Source: Mycolicibacterium sp. P9-22 (lineage in GTDB: Bacteria > Actinomycetota > Actinomycetes > Mycobacteriales > Mycobacteriaceae). From it: DNA of 64,000 nt. Shown one piece after another: positions 1-7,774 of this stretch. The position numbers and the translations under genes were made by a program. Under the pieces are notes generated by a model that saw nothing but the letters and a program-made list of their open reading frames with translations, was not told where the DNA came from and did no database searches. How positions within the stretch are numbered: position 1 is the first letter of the stretch; every line of letters starts with the position of its first letter. The DNA is taken from contig NZ_NPKP01000016.1 in the NCBI RefSeq assembly GCF_008329585.1, positions 44,999 through 108,998 on the forward strand. Direction: 5' to 3'.

Positions 1-318
1 ATCCTCGTCGCTCTCGAAAGCGCACGCGGGCAGGTCTTCGCGGCGGCCGAAGCTGAGGACTCCGCCAGCGGACAAGACGGCCAGGCCGAGTTGGCAGCAG
101 CCTCAGCGATGGAGTGCGCCATCGCGGCCGCTGAAAGCGCGATCCAGATCCACGGCGGCATCGGGTTCACCTGGGAGCATCCGGCACATCTGCTGCTGCG
201 TCGAGCCAAGGCGAACGCAGCGGGGATGGGCCGGCCCGAGATGCTCCGTGACTTCGCGGCTCGGGCGCTGATGGCGCGGTTTCGTACATTGCACGCCGAC
301 GGTTCCGCGAAGTCGTGA
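1..318 (+). CDS. Acyl-CoA dehydrogenase, C-terminal part (truncated by window edge)
   Basis: The reading frame is open from base 1 and stops at 316-318, so only the last 105 residues are inside the window. The segment IQIHGGIGFTWEHPAHL is the conserved C-terminal helix of flavin-dependent acyl-CoA dehydrogenases, which contacts FAD and the partner subunit. The family oxidises acyl-CoA thioesters to enoyl-CoA in the cytoplasm and passes electrons to an electron-transfer flavoprotein. The catalytic glutamate region and the start lie upstream of the window. The substrate cannot be told from this fragment; the CoA-handling genes at 3.5-9 kb make a catabolic role plausible. Confidence 0.88.
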   Translation: MLVALESARGQVFAAAEAEDSASGQDGQAELAAASAMECAIAAAESAIQIHGGIGFTWEHPAHLLLRRAKANAAGMGRPEMLRDFAARALMARFRTLHADGSAKS

Positions 319-630
319 CCACGTTGATCAGCGCTGCCAGCGGCGGGGCCTCCCACTTGTCAATGACGTTGTCGGCCAGCGCGTTCGATCGTGCCGTGGA
401 TGCGCTGTGGCCGATAGCCACACCGCATCACGCTGCTGCACTCGCGCAGCACCGACCTGCCGGATGCCCGGACACATCTGTTCAGCCCAACAGAACGTAG
501 AGCCGACAACACCTACGTGTTGATTGCAGACTTCTATCTGAAGGGCCACGCGAGTGCGCGAATTCGTACGGCATGCCACAGACCGCAGCTGCGTGCCTTT
601 CCCGAACATTGTTGAAGGAACCTCCCGCCG
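319..630. other. Intergenic stretch, no confident gene
   Basis: 312 bases between the acyl-CoA dehydrogenase stop and the FprB-like start. A short plus frame opens with GTG at 315, overlapping the dehydrogenase stop as GTGA, and runs to 500 (61 residues). Its protein resembles nothing I recognise and could be a coupled small gene or the remnant of a longer one. Just before 631 there is a purine-rich GAAGGAA that can serve as ribosome binding site for the next gene. I see no clear terminator. Confidence 0.4.
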
Positions 631-2361
631 ATGACGTATGTGATCACACAGAACTGCTGCAAGGACGCCAGCTGCATCTCTGCTTGCCCGGTCGACTGCA
701 TCCGTCCTGGCATCGATGTCGACGCGTCCGGACTACCAATGCTCTACATCGATCCGGCCAGTTGCGTTGAGTGCGGAGCTTGCGAGACTGCCTGTCCAGT
801 AGACGCGATCTATCTCGACGCCGACCTTCCACCTCACCAACAGCGCTATTTGGACATCAACGCCGAATATTTCCGTGAGCATCCGCTCGATGCCAGAGCG
901 ACTCCTGAACCGCGGGGCCGCAGGCGCGTGGAACCCGGCTCGCTGAGGGTCGCGGTCGTCGGTACAGGCCCCGCGGCTTGTTACGCCGTTGCCGACTTGA
1001 TCGATATCGACGGGGCTGAAGTCGATGTCTTCGAACGTCTTCCGACACCGTTCGGCCTCGTCCGCGCTGGAGTGGCACCTGACCACCTACACACCAAGTC
1101 GATCACCGACCTGTTCGCCTCCTCGCTGGCAGACTCCCGGGTGCGATGCCATTTCAACGTGGAGGTCGGGAAGGACATCACGCACGACGAGCTGGTCTCG
1201 CATTATCACGCCGTCATCTACGGCGTCGGCGCCTCGCGAAGCCGCAAGCTGGGCATTCCCGGCGAGGGCCTTCCCGGCAGCGTCGGTGGGGCGGATTTCG
1301 TCGCCTGGTACAACGGCCACCCCGACCAGGCTGACGCCGCCTTCGACCTTTCTGGTCATCGGGCCGTGATCGTCGGCAACGGGAACGTCGCGATCGACAT
1401 TGCGCGCGTGCTCCTCACCGAACCGGAGACGCTCCGCGCCGGCGATATCGCCGAACACTCGTTGGAGGTCCTCGCAAGCAGCGCCATCGAGGAGGTCATC
1501 CTCCTCGGACGACGCGGACTGCGGCACGGTGCCTTCTCGGCGGCAGAGTTCCTCGCATTAGGACACCTGCCCGGGATCGACGTCATAGTCGACGGCGCTG
1601 GCGACCTGGACCCTCATCCCGGCGATGACACCGAAACCATGCTCAAGCTCCAGATCGCAGAAGAATATGCCGAGCGCTCCCCGATTCCGGGCAATAAGCG
1701 AATCGTGTTCCGTTTCATGGCATCACCGGTCGAGGTCATCGGTCACGAAGCTGCTGAGTCACTCCGCGTGGTGCAAAACACCTTCACCGAAACCGGTGCG
1801 CTCACCTCGGGTGAAGACAGCCAGTTCGAGACGATCGAGACCGGCTTGGTCATTTCGTCGATCGGGTACTTCGGTGCGCCGGTCATCGACGTACCGTTCG
1901 ATGAGGTTGCGGGACGCATCCCCAACGACGGCGGCCGCGTCCTCGACGACAGGGGTGAACTCGTTGCCGGGGTCTACGTGACGGGCTGGGTCAAGCGCGG
2001 ACCCAGCGGTGTCATAGGAACGAATCGGACATGCGCGCATGAAAGCGTTGCAGCCATATGGAGTGACTTGGTCGCGAATCGACTGTCTCGAACTGTCCGA
2101 GTTCGCGATGGGATTGAACAATTGCTGGAGCAGCGCAACGTCGCGCCAGTCGATTGGCAGGGATGGCGCGCCATCGACGCGGCTGAACGCGCACAAGGGG
2201 CGGCAATCGGTCGACCACGCCTGAAGATCGTCCGCAGGGACACAATGCTGGACCTCGCGGCAAAGGACAAAGCTCTGCGCCTTGAGAGCACGGATCAGCA
2301 AAGCAGCCAAGGGTTCGCCGGCATGCTTCGGGCAATTTTGCGATCGTGGCTCTCCCACTGA
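631..2361 (+). CDS. fprB: Ferredoxin / ferredoxin-NADP reductase fusion (FprB-like)
   Basis: 576 residues, the usual length of mycobacterial FprB. Residues 1-60 form a bacterial ferredoxin: the second cluster is a full C45-x2-C48-x2-C51-x3-C55-P motif, while the first has C9, C15, C19 and C23 but not the regular spacing, as in seven-iron ferredoxins. From about residue 105 comes an adrenodoxin-reductase-like half with an FAD motif (VVGTGPAACYAV) and, near 245, an NADP motif (VIVGNGNVAIDIA). The conserved GWVKRGPSGVIGTNR stands near residue 450. It should move electrons between NADPH and a ferredoxin or P450. It is the only electron-transfer protein of this kind in the window, which also holds two P450s and a Rieske oxygenase lacking partners. 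A GAAGGAA stands upstream of the ATG. Confidence 0.9.
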   Translation: MTYVITQNCCKDASCISACPVDCIRPGIDVDASGLPMLYIDPASCVECGACETACPVDAIYLDADLPPHQQRYLDINAEYFREHPLDARATPEPRGRRRVEPGSLRVAVVGTGPAACYAVADLIDIDGAEVDVFERLPTPFGLVRAGVAPDHLHTKSITDLFASSLADSRVRCHFNVEVGKDITHDELVSHYHAVIYGVGASRSRKLGIPGEGLPGSVGGADFVAWYNGHPDQADAAFDLSGHRAVIVGNGNVAIDIARVLLTEPETLRAGDIAEHSLEVLASSAIEEVILLGRRGLRHGAFSAAEFLALGHLPGIDVIVDGAGDLDPHPGDDTETMLKLQIAEEYAERSPIPGNKRIVFRFMASPVEVIGHEAAESLRVVQNTFTETGALTSGEDSQFETIETGLVISSIGYFGAPVIDVPFDEVAGRIPNDGGRVLDDRGELVAGVYVTGWVKRGPSGVIGTNRTCAHESVAAIWSDLVANRLSRTVRVRDGIEQLLEQRNVAPVDWQGWRAIDAAERAQGAAIGRPRLKIVRRDTMLDLAAKDKALRLESTDQQSSQGFAGMLRAILRSWLSH

Positions 2362-2362
2362 C

Positions 2363-3351
2363 CTAGGTGTACTGACCCGTGAGGTTGGGTACGCGGGTAG
2401 CGGGTGGTTGGCCGCCGAGTGCGGTGTGGCCGCGGTGGAAATTGTAGGTGTGCAGCCAGCGCGGGTACTCAGCGCAGCGCTCGGCGTCGCTGGTGTAGAG
2501 CCGGGCGTAGGCCCATTCATCGGCCAAGGTGCGGTGGAAGCGTTCTACCTTGCCGTTGGTTTGGGGGCGATAGGGACGAGTGCGGCGGTGCTGAACATCG
2601 CCGAGCGCGTCCCGGAAGGCATGGGATCGGTAGCAAGAACCGTGGTCGGTGAGCACTTTTCGGACTGTGATGCCGCATTGGTTGAACCAGGCGTTCGCGC
2701 GGATCCAGAACGCGGCGGCGGTGTCTTTGCGCTCATCGGCGAGCAGTTCGCTGTAGGCCAGGCGTGAGTGCGCGTCGATGGCGGTGTGCAGAAAGTGATA
2801 GCCGCGCACGGGGTTGCGGTGTTTGGTCATCATTCCGCTGCTTTTGTCGGCCTGTCGATTGATCCTGCCTGCCGCACGGCCCAGCATCCGCCAGCCGCCT
2901 CCTGCGGGGATCTTGCCCACCTTCTTGACGTCCATGTGGACCAGTTCGCCGACGGCCGCCGTTTCGATGCGACGCACGCCCCGCCCGGTCGGGCGGTCCA
3001 GCCAGCGCAGCCTGGCCACCCGTAGCGGGTCAGCACACGGTGCACGGTCGAGGGATGAATGCCCAGCAGATAACCGATCCGGGGTGGTCCCCACCGGCGG
3101 ATGACCCGGACCTTGATGATCCGCCGTTCAGTGCGGGTGGGCGTTTGGTTCGGGCTCCGGTGTGGTCGTGAACTGCGATCAGCCATGCCGGCCGAGCCCA
3201 GCTCGCGGTAGCGGGCGGCCCACCGAGCCGCGGTAGTGACCGCGACCTGGAACCTCTCAGCGGCCCGCCACAGGGTCCATCCGTCTTCGACTACGCAACG
3301 AGCCAGGCGCAGACGACCGGTTTCAGACAAGGGGGCGTTACGGTGGGACAC
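2363..3351 (-). pseudogene. IS481-type transposase, frameshifted
   Basis: Two overlapping minus frames make one transposase. The N-terminal frame (from GTG at 3351) has the helix-turn-helix part, ending correctly at VHRVLTRYG. The C-terminal frame continues with VARLRWLDRPTGRG and carries the DDE residues: Asp in HMDVKK, Asp in LTDHGS, and Glu in TNGKVERFHRTL. The switch falls at the G run at 3019-3021 (CCC on plus): adding one G restores a continuous protein of about 329 residues. It is therefore a one-base loss, or a sequencing error. The stop codon TAG at 2363-2365 lies just outside the inverted repeat, in host DNA. Confidence 0.85.
2367..2393 (+). repeat. Left terminal inverted repeat of the IS481 element
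   Basis: Begins GTGTACTGACC and matches the inverted complement of 3434-3460 at 22 of 27 positions. Confidence 0.85.
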
Positions 3352-3415
3352 GAAGACCTCCGAATTGAGTTGGTGCGTTCCTTAGACAGCTCGCACTTCA
3401 CTCGGAGGTCTTCGT
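3350..3415. repeat. Inverted repeat over the transposase start codon
   Basis: ACGAAGACCTCCGA at 3350-3363 is the exact inverted complement of 3402-3415, a 14-bp stem with a 38-base loop. The transposase GTG (3349-3351) sits at the edge of one arm. A transcript entering from outside the right end could fold the start region shut, while one starting inside the loop could not. This is a known strategy in other insertion sequences; here it is inference. Confidence 0.6.
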
Positions 3416-3433
3416 CATGTCACCACGCCACGC

Positions 3434-3460
3434 CGTACCTAACGTCCGTGGTCAGTACAC
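3434..3460 (-). repeat. Right terminal inverted repeat of the IS481 element
   Basis: Ends GGTCAGTACAC on the plus strand, the inverted complement of the left end. Confidence 0.85.
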
Positions 3461-3563
3461 CGGGCGCCGGGCGGCTTTACCACGACACCGACCCGTTCGG
3501 CCACTACGTTGGCCCACGGACTGCCGCGCATGTTGTGGAGCCTGGCACGGTGAGTGCTGGTCC

Positions 3564-5093
3564 TCAGGATTCGTCGGACGCATTCGTCAGATCTGTCAGC
3601 ATGGCAACAAGCCGCCGATGGTCGATCTTCATCGAAGCACCGCGCGGCAGCTCGTCGACGATATAGATCTGCGCGGGGATCTCATATGGCGTGAGCGTAA
3701 TTCTGCAGAACTCTCGCAGCTCTTCGGCTGTGACCGTTTTTCGCGCCCGCAGTTCAACTGCACCGACGGGAATCTGACCGAGTCTGTCATCGGGCAGTCC
3801 TGCGACGGCAGCATCGCTGACTGCCGGGTGATCTCGGAGCGAACGGACGACTGTATCCGGCGAAACCTTGAATCCGCCACGGATGATCACGTCGTCGGCG
3901 CGACCGTCGATATACAGGAATCCGTCTGCGTCGATATGGGCCAGATCGCTCGTGGTGATCCACTCATCCGACGGTGCGCCGGCCTGCGGTGAGGCCACCT
4001 GCAACCGACCCGTTTCGCCGGCAGGAGGACGCTCGCCCCCGGCGTCGACGACTCGCAGACGCACACCGGGAAATGCTCGTCCCACGCTCCCCTTCTTCTG
4101 CGACCACTGCGCCCGGAAGTCGTTGAGCGTCCAACCTGCTACAGCGCCGGAGAACTCGGTTGCGCCGTAGACCACCAGGATTGGAATTCCGTAACGCTCC
4201 TGGAAGGCATCAACGACCGCTGGATCAATCGGGCTGGCCCCACAGTTGATCGCACGGATGCTGGTGAGGTCGTCGGGAGGAATGTCTGAGTCGAGTACAA
4301 CCTGGATCGCAGCCGGCGGAAGTCCGACCAGCCCGGGTCGGTGTTCCTTAACCGCCGCATGCCAGTCGGCCAAATTGAACCGTTTGAACAGAACAAGGCG
4401 CCGCGCCGATACGAGCGCCTGCAGAAGGCCCCACATACCGCTGATATGGACGAGTGGCCACGTAAGAATCGCAGCCGATCCCGCAAACGGTGCGCGCTCG
4501 GCACCGTTCGCTCGGTCGTTGTGCTGTAGCGCAGCGTGCAGCGATGCCTCCAACTGCGCGCGGGACAACGGAATCCGCTTGGGCGAACCGGTACTTCCAC
4601 TGGTCAGCATCTCGATGACGACTTCGCCGGCGTCGACGATGTGTCCGGATTTCCGCTCTGCCCCTCGTGACTTCATCGTCACGACGCCGTGATCGACACT
4701 CCACGCCGATGCACCCAGCTTCGACACTGCAGTGACGAATTCTTCCTTTTCCCAGTCTCCTTCGCCGCCGATCACGAAATCGGCGGCGGTGGCCTCGAGG
4801 TCGGCACCCAGCCGTTCAGGCGGCTGCAGCGGGCTGAGAGTGACCAATGTTCGAGATCCCCTGAGGATCGCGATGAGGACTGCCACCGATTCGACGCGAT
4901 TCGCCAGTACGACGGCAACCCGCCCACCCGGACCGCAGCCTGCGTTCGTCAGTTCCGTGTCGATCAGCCCACTCAGCGACTTGACGTCACCCCAGGTCAG
5001 CCACTGGCCGTCACACTGGAGCATGGTCGCTGACTCATCGATGTCCCACAACCGGACTATCGCTTCACGAAGGCTCATCGTTGTCCGCGTCAT
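3564..5093 (-). CDS. AMP-dependent acyl-CoA ligase / synthetase
   Basis: 509 residues of the ANL (adenylate-forming) superfamily, which activates a carboxylic acid with ATP and joins it to CoA. Visible motifs: the P-loop LTSGSTGSPK (about 163-172), YGATE (309-313), TSDLA (381-385, where most members have TGD), GRADD (397-401), and near the end PRGASMKIDHRRL, whose Lys489 is the expected catalytic lysine. It lies 118 bases downstream of the coupled operon 9042-5212 on the same strand and may belong to it. It would activate a fatty or aromatic acid for the hydratases encoded there; the substrate is unknown. Confidence 0.87.
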   Translation of the reverse strand: MTRTTMSLREAIVRLWDIDESATMLQCDGQWLTWGDVKSLSGLIDTELTNAGCGPGGRVAVVLANRVESVAVLIAILRGSRTLVTLSPLQPPERLGADLEATAADFVIGGEGDWEKEEFVTAVSKLGASAWSVDHGVVTMKSRGAERKSGHIVDAGEVVIEMLTSGSTGSPKRIPLSRAQLEASLHAALQHNDRANGAERAPFAGSAAILTWPLVHISGMWGLLQALVSARRLVLFKRFNLADWHAAVKEHRPGLVGLPPAAIQVVLDSDIPPDDLTSIRAINCGASPIDPAVVDAFQERYGIPILVVYGATEFSGAVAGWTLNDFRAQWSQKKGSVGRAFPGVRLRVVDAGGERPPAGETGRLQVASPQAGAPSDEWITTSDLAHIDADGFLYIDGRADDVIIRGGFKVSPDTVVRSLRDHPAVSDAAVAGLPDDRLGQIPVGAVELRARKTVTAEELREFCRITLTPYEIPAQIYIVDELPRGASMKIDHRRLVAMLTDLTNASDES

Positions 5094-5211
5094 CGCCCAT
5101 CCCGTTCACTTGGTCACTGTCCTTCTTGCGCGTACCGCGCATGGCGCTGTCCACATCACTTGCTCCGTAACTGAGCAACCGCCTATGCCCGAGCGCCGTA
5201 CTGGTCCGCGA

Positions 5212-5874
5212 CTAACCTGGCCCAGGCGGGGCCGGGAACGCACCGGCAGGAAGATGCTCAATCGGCATTTCTGCCGAGGACGGACCCGCGGCCTGGGTAA
5301 GCGCCATGCGCTCCTGCTGCCGGCGAATGAGCTCGTCGCGATCCGCCATCCCGTCGAGGTCGGCCAACGCCTGCTGCAGATCTTGGTCGACCATCTCGGG
5401 CGGCGCCAGGCTCTGAACCAACGCCGCCAGATCAGGCTCCGGCTGGCCCTGTTGTGCCGCACCAAGGTCAGTTGCCGGACTCGGCACGACCTCTGGAGCC
5501 GTAGGCACGGTGACAAGTACCGGTTGCGGATCTGGAACCGGTTGCGCGCCCGGCTCGTTGCCCCGGAGTCCCTCGACACCTGCTGGGTCAACTCGTTTCG
5601 GCGGTACATGCCCAAAACCTGGGACCCGTGGATCACCTGCCGGAGGGTCGTATGCCAGCATACCGGCCGCGCCTCCACCGGCGATGACAATGAGCGCTGC
5701 TCCGAGTGCGAGTGCCGGCTGGCGGCCGAGGTTTGCGCCCCCGATCTGCAGCCAGGCCAGTACCTTCGGGGCGCGTGGCGGCTTGATCGCCGCGTGACGC
5801 GATCGACCGCCTACATCGCGCGACGACCGAACGACTCGTGCGGACCGACTCTCCTCGGCGGGCTCGACCATCAT
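5212..5874 (-). CDS. Single-pass membrane protein with proline-rich extracytoplasmic part, unknown function
   Basis: 220 residues, not recognised. A basic cytoplasmic N terminus of about 50 residues (many Arg) is followed by one hydrophobic segment near 53-75 (ALGAALIVIAGGGAAGMLAY), then a Pro/Gln-rich linker and an acidic, helical stretch (about 140-195). The topology would be N-in, C-out. The start ATG overlaps the adenylate cyclase stop as ATGA, so the two proteins are probably made together. It may be a partner or sensor for the cyclase, but nothing in the sequence proves this. A second in-frame ATG follows at once (5871). Confidence 0.7.
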   Translation of the reverse strand: MMVEPAEESRSARVVRSSRDVGGRSRHAAIKPPRAPKVLAWLQIGGANLGRQPALALGAALIVIAGGGAAGMLAYDPPAGDPRVPGFGHVPPKRVDPAGVEGLRGNEPGAQPVPDPQPVLVTVPTAPEVVPSPATDLGAAQQGQPEPDLAALVQSLAPPEMVDQDLQQALADLDGMADRDELIRRQQERMALTQAAGPSSAEMPIEHLPAGAFPAPPGPG

Positions 5875-6977
5875 CGACCCGCGTCTCCGAGTCCGCCGGG
5901 CGGCACCCTTCGATCGGCAACAAACAAATTCACTTCTGCGGACATGCCTTTCAGCTGCCTAGCACCTACCGCCGTCCATCTGAGCGCCCCCCCGCACCCG
6001 ATGGCGTCTCGGGCCGACGCGTCCGCCAGCACTGTGCCCGGCGTTGCCATGCCCGTGACCCGGCTGGCGACATTCACCGGACTGCCGAACCAGTCTCCCG
6101 CACGACTCACCGCACGCCCCGCCGCGACACCCACCCGTAATTGGGGCAGGCCGTGGGTTGCCGCTGAGTCAAGGAGATCGAGCATGGCCGAGACCAACAG
6201 CGTCGCGTCGTGGGAAACCAGCATCACAGCATCGCCGATCGTCTTGACAAATCGTATTGGTGATTCAACGATCTCGTAGGTTATCTCGGCGAGGTCGGCC
6301 GCGAGGCGCGCCAACTCCTCAGGCGGAACTGCTTCACCCAGACGAGTGAACCCGGCGAGGTCGGCAAATGCGACAGTCACCTGGCGCGCCCCGGGAAGAT
6401 GACCGGCGGTCCGCTCTGCAGCATCGATACCTTCCGTTTCGTACATGCGACGAAACTCCAGCAGCAGTAGGCCTTCAACAACTCGGAGCAAGGGAGGTAC
6501 CGCCTCCTGGGCACGAGCCTCGAACATCTGTGCCAAGTCGACTTCGGTCGCTCCGGGCGCGTGGAACATTCGGTAGGAGGTGTCGCGCATCATCGAAGCG
6601 AAGCGCCGGAGGCTCTCCGTCAGAACCCTGATGGCTGCGACAGCCTCGTCCACGTCGAGGCCCAGATCGAGAAAGTACTTCGTCCGCGCCGCGGCCTCTG
6701 AATCCGCCTTGGAAAGCACGGCCGCATCCGGATCGTCGACACGTGGCAATCCGACGGCACGTTGGAGCCGCTCCAGGAGGTGCACATCGATATTCATCGC
6801 CTCGGCGAGCTCACGGGCCGATACGTGCTCGCCGTCATCACCCATGACCCGATACGCGGGTAGCAGCATCGGCGCCAACGACCCGCGGATCTGTTCTTCC
6901 GTGAACCCACGGTCGAGCATCCACGCCACGAGCGCATCACGCTCCTCCCGCTGTGCCTCGCCGGCGCCGCCGGTCAT
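5871..6977 (-). CDS. Class III adenylate cyclase with N-terminal regulatory domain
   Basis: 368 residues from ATG 6977 (an in-frame TTG lies at 6980). The first ~190 residues resemble the regulatory half of soluble mycobacterial cyclases such as Rv1264 and Rv2212. The catalytic domain begins with VAFADLAGFTRLGE and has the two metal aspartates (Asp206 in FADL, Asp249 in KTIGD), the adenine-selecting Lys245, and the transition-state pair Asn302/Arg306 in NVASR. It should make cAMP from ATP in the cytoplasm and looks active. Its ATG shares one base with the enoyl-CoA hydratase stop (TGATG), and its stop overlaps the next gene as ATGA. A cyclase inside a catabolic operon is unusual. Confidence 0.88.
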   Translation of the reverse strand: MTGGAGEAQREERDALVAWMLDRGFTEEQIRGSLAPMLLPAYRVMGDDGEHVSARELAEAMNIDVHLLERLQRAVGLPRVDDPDAAVLSKADSEAAARTKYFLDLGLDVDEAVAAIRVLTESLRRFASMMRDTSYRMFHAPGATEVDLAQMFEARAQEAVPPLLRVVEGLLLLEFRRMYETEGIDAAERTAGHLPGARQVTVAFADLAGFTRLGEAVPPEELARLAADLAEITYEIVESPIRFVKTIGDAVMLVSHDATLLVSAMLDLLDSAATHGLPQLRVGVAAGRAVSRAGDWFGSPVNVASRVTGMATPGTVLADASARDAIGCGGALRWTAVGARQLKGMSAEVNLFVADRRVPPGGLGDAGR

Positions 6978-7774
6978 CAACGCCCGGTGAACTCAGCGGG
7001 GCGCCGCTCACGGAACGCCTTGATTCCTTCTTTGAAATCCTGTCCATGCAGTGACAATTGAACAATCGCGGCCTCTTCCGACATGGACGAGGCGAGATCA
7101 GTAGTGACGTGCTTGTTGAGCATCGATTTGGTGAGCTCCATGGAGAACGTCGGCCCCCCAGCCAGCTCCTCGGCGAGGGCGAACGACTCTGCGCCGAGTT
7201 CATCGTCGTGATGAACCTGCGAGATTAGCCCCCATGTCAGCGCGTCCGCAGCTGTTAGGGTCCGACCGAGCAACAACAGCTCCTTCGCCCGTGCTAGACC
7301 GACTAGCCTCGGGAGCAGAAACGTTGCGCCACTGTCGGCGGTGAAGCCGCGTTCCCGGAACGGCTCCTGGAAGCTCGCCGAATCGGCGGCCACGACGAAA
7401 TCGGTTGCCAGTGCCAGGTGCAGCCCGACGCCGGCTGCGCGACCCTGCACCGCAGCCACAGTAGGGAGCGTGCAATCCCAGATCGACTGCACCATACGGT
7501 GTGCCGCCGAGTTGAGCATTCGCATGGTGGCCCCGGTTCGTGGCCGCGCATCAGGTGAGTTGACGGCGACGAGGTCTGCTCCCCCACAGAAATGGTCGCC
7601 CTCGGCCCGAATGAGCACTGCCCGAACCGCGTCGTCCGTGACCGCGCCAGCGACCGAGTCCGCGATCCACGCCATGTCCGTTGGTGTCAGGGTATTCGCC
7701 TTCGACCCGCGATCGAGGATCAAGACAAGCACTGACCCCTGTAGCTCGGAGCGGACGGCGAGCCGATCACTCAC
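6977..7774 (-). CDS. Enoyl-CoA hydratase/isomerase (crotonase family)
   Basis: 265 residues, normal for the crotonase fold. The N-terminal part has the oxyanion-hole region (IRAEGDHFCGGADL, about 48-61) and later AAVQGRAAGVGLHLALATDF, the second oxyanion-hole motif. The family adds water to enoyl-CoA or isomerises the double bond in the cytoplasm. At the usual glutamate positions the sequence is less typical, so isomerase or another crotonase activity is possible. It starts with GTG overlapping the MaoC-like stop as GTGA and is followed at once by the cyclase. Confidence 0.86.
   Translation of the reverse strand: MSDRLAVRSELQGSVLVLILDRGSKANTLTPTDMAWIADSVAGAVTDDAVRAVLIRAEGDHFCGGADLVAVNSPDARPRTGATMRMLNSAAHRMVQSIWDCTLPTVAAVQGRAAGVGLHLALATDFVVAADSASFQEPFRERGFTADSGATFLLPRLVGLARAKELLLLGRTLTAADALTWGLISQVHHDDELGAESFALAEELAGGPTFSMELTKSMLNKHVTTDLASSMSEEAAIVQLSLHGQDFKEGIKAFRERRPAEFTGR

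Larger units (their letters stand above)
2367..3460 (-). mobile_element. IS481-family insertion sequence
   Basis: About 1094 bp bounded by imperfect inverted repeats whose first 11 bases are identical (GTGTACTGACC); 22 of the outer 27 positions match. It carries one transposase gene on the minus strand with IS481-type DDE motifs. The left end lies 5 bases after the stop of the FprB-like gene. CTAG, a target known for IS481, abuts the left end at 2363-2366, but the right end is followed by CGGG, so no target duplication is visible. Confidence 0.88.

Noticed and set aside
2362..3463. Target-site duplication around the insertion sequence
   Set aside because: CTAG/ACCTAG on the left has no counterpart on the right (CGGGCG).
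4732..6279. Plus-strand frame of 515 codons
   Set aside because: Antisense to the ligase, membrane protein and cyclase, which have real motifs; it is a GC-driven shadow.
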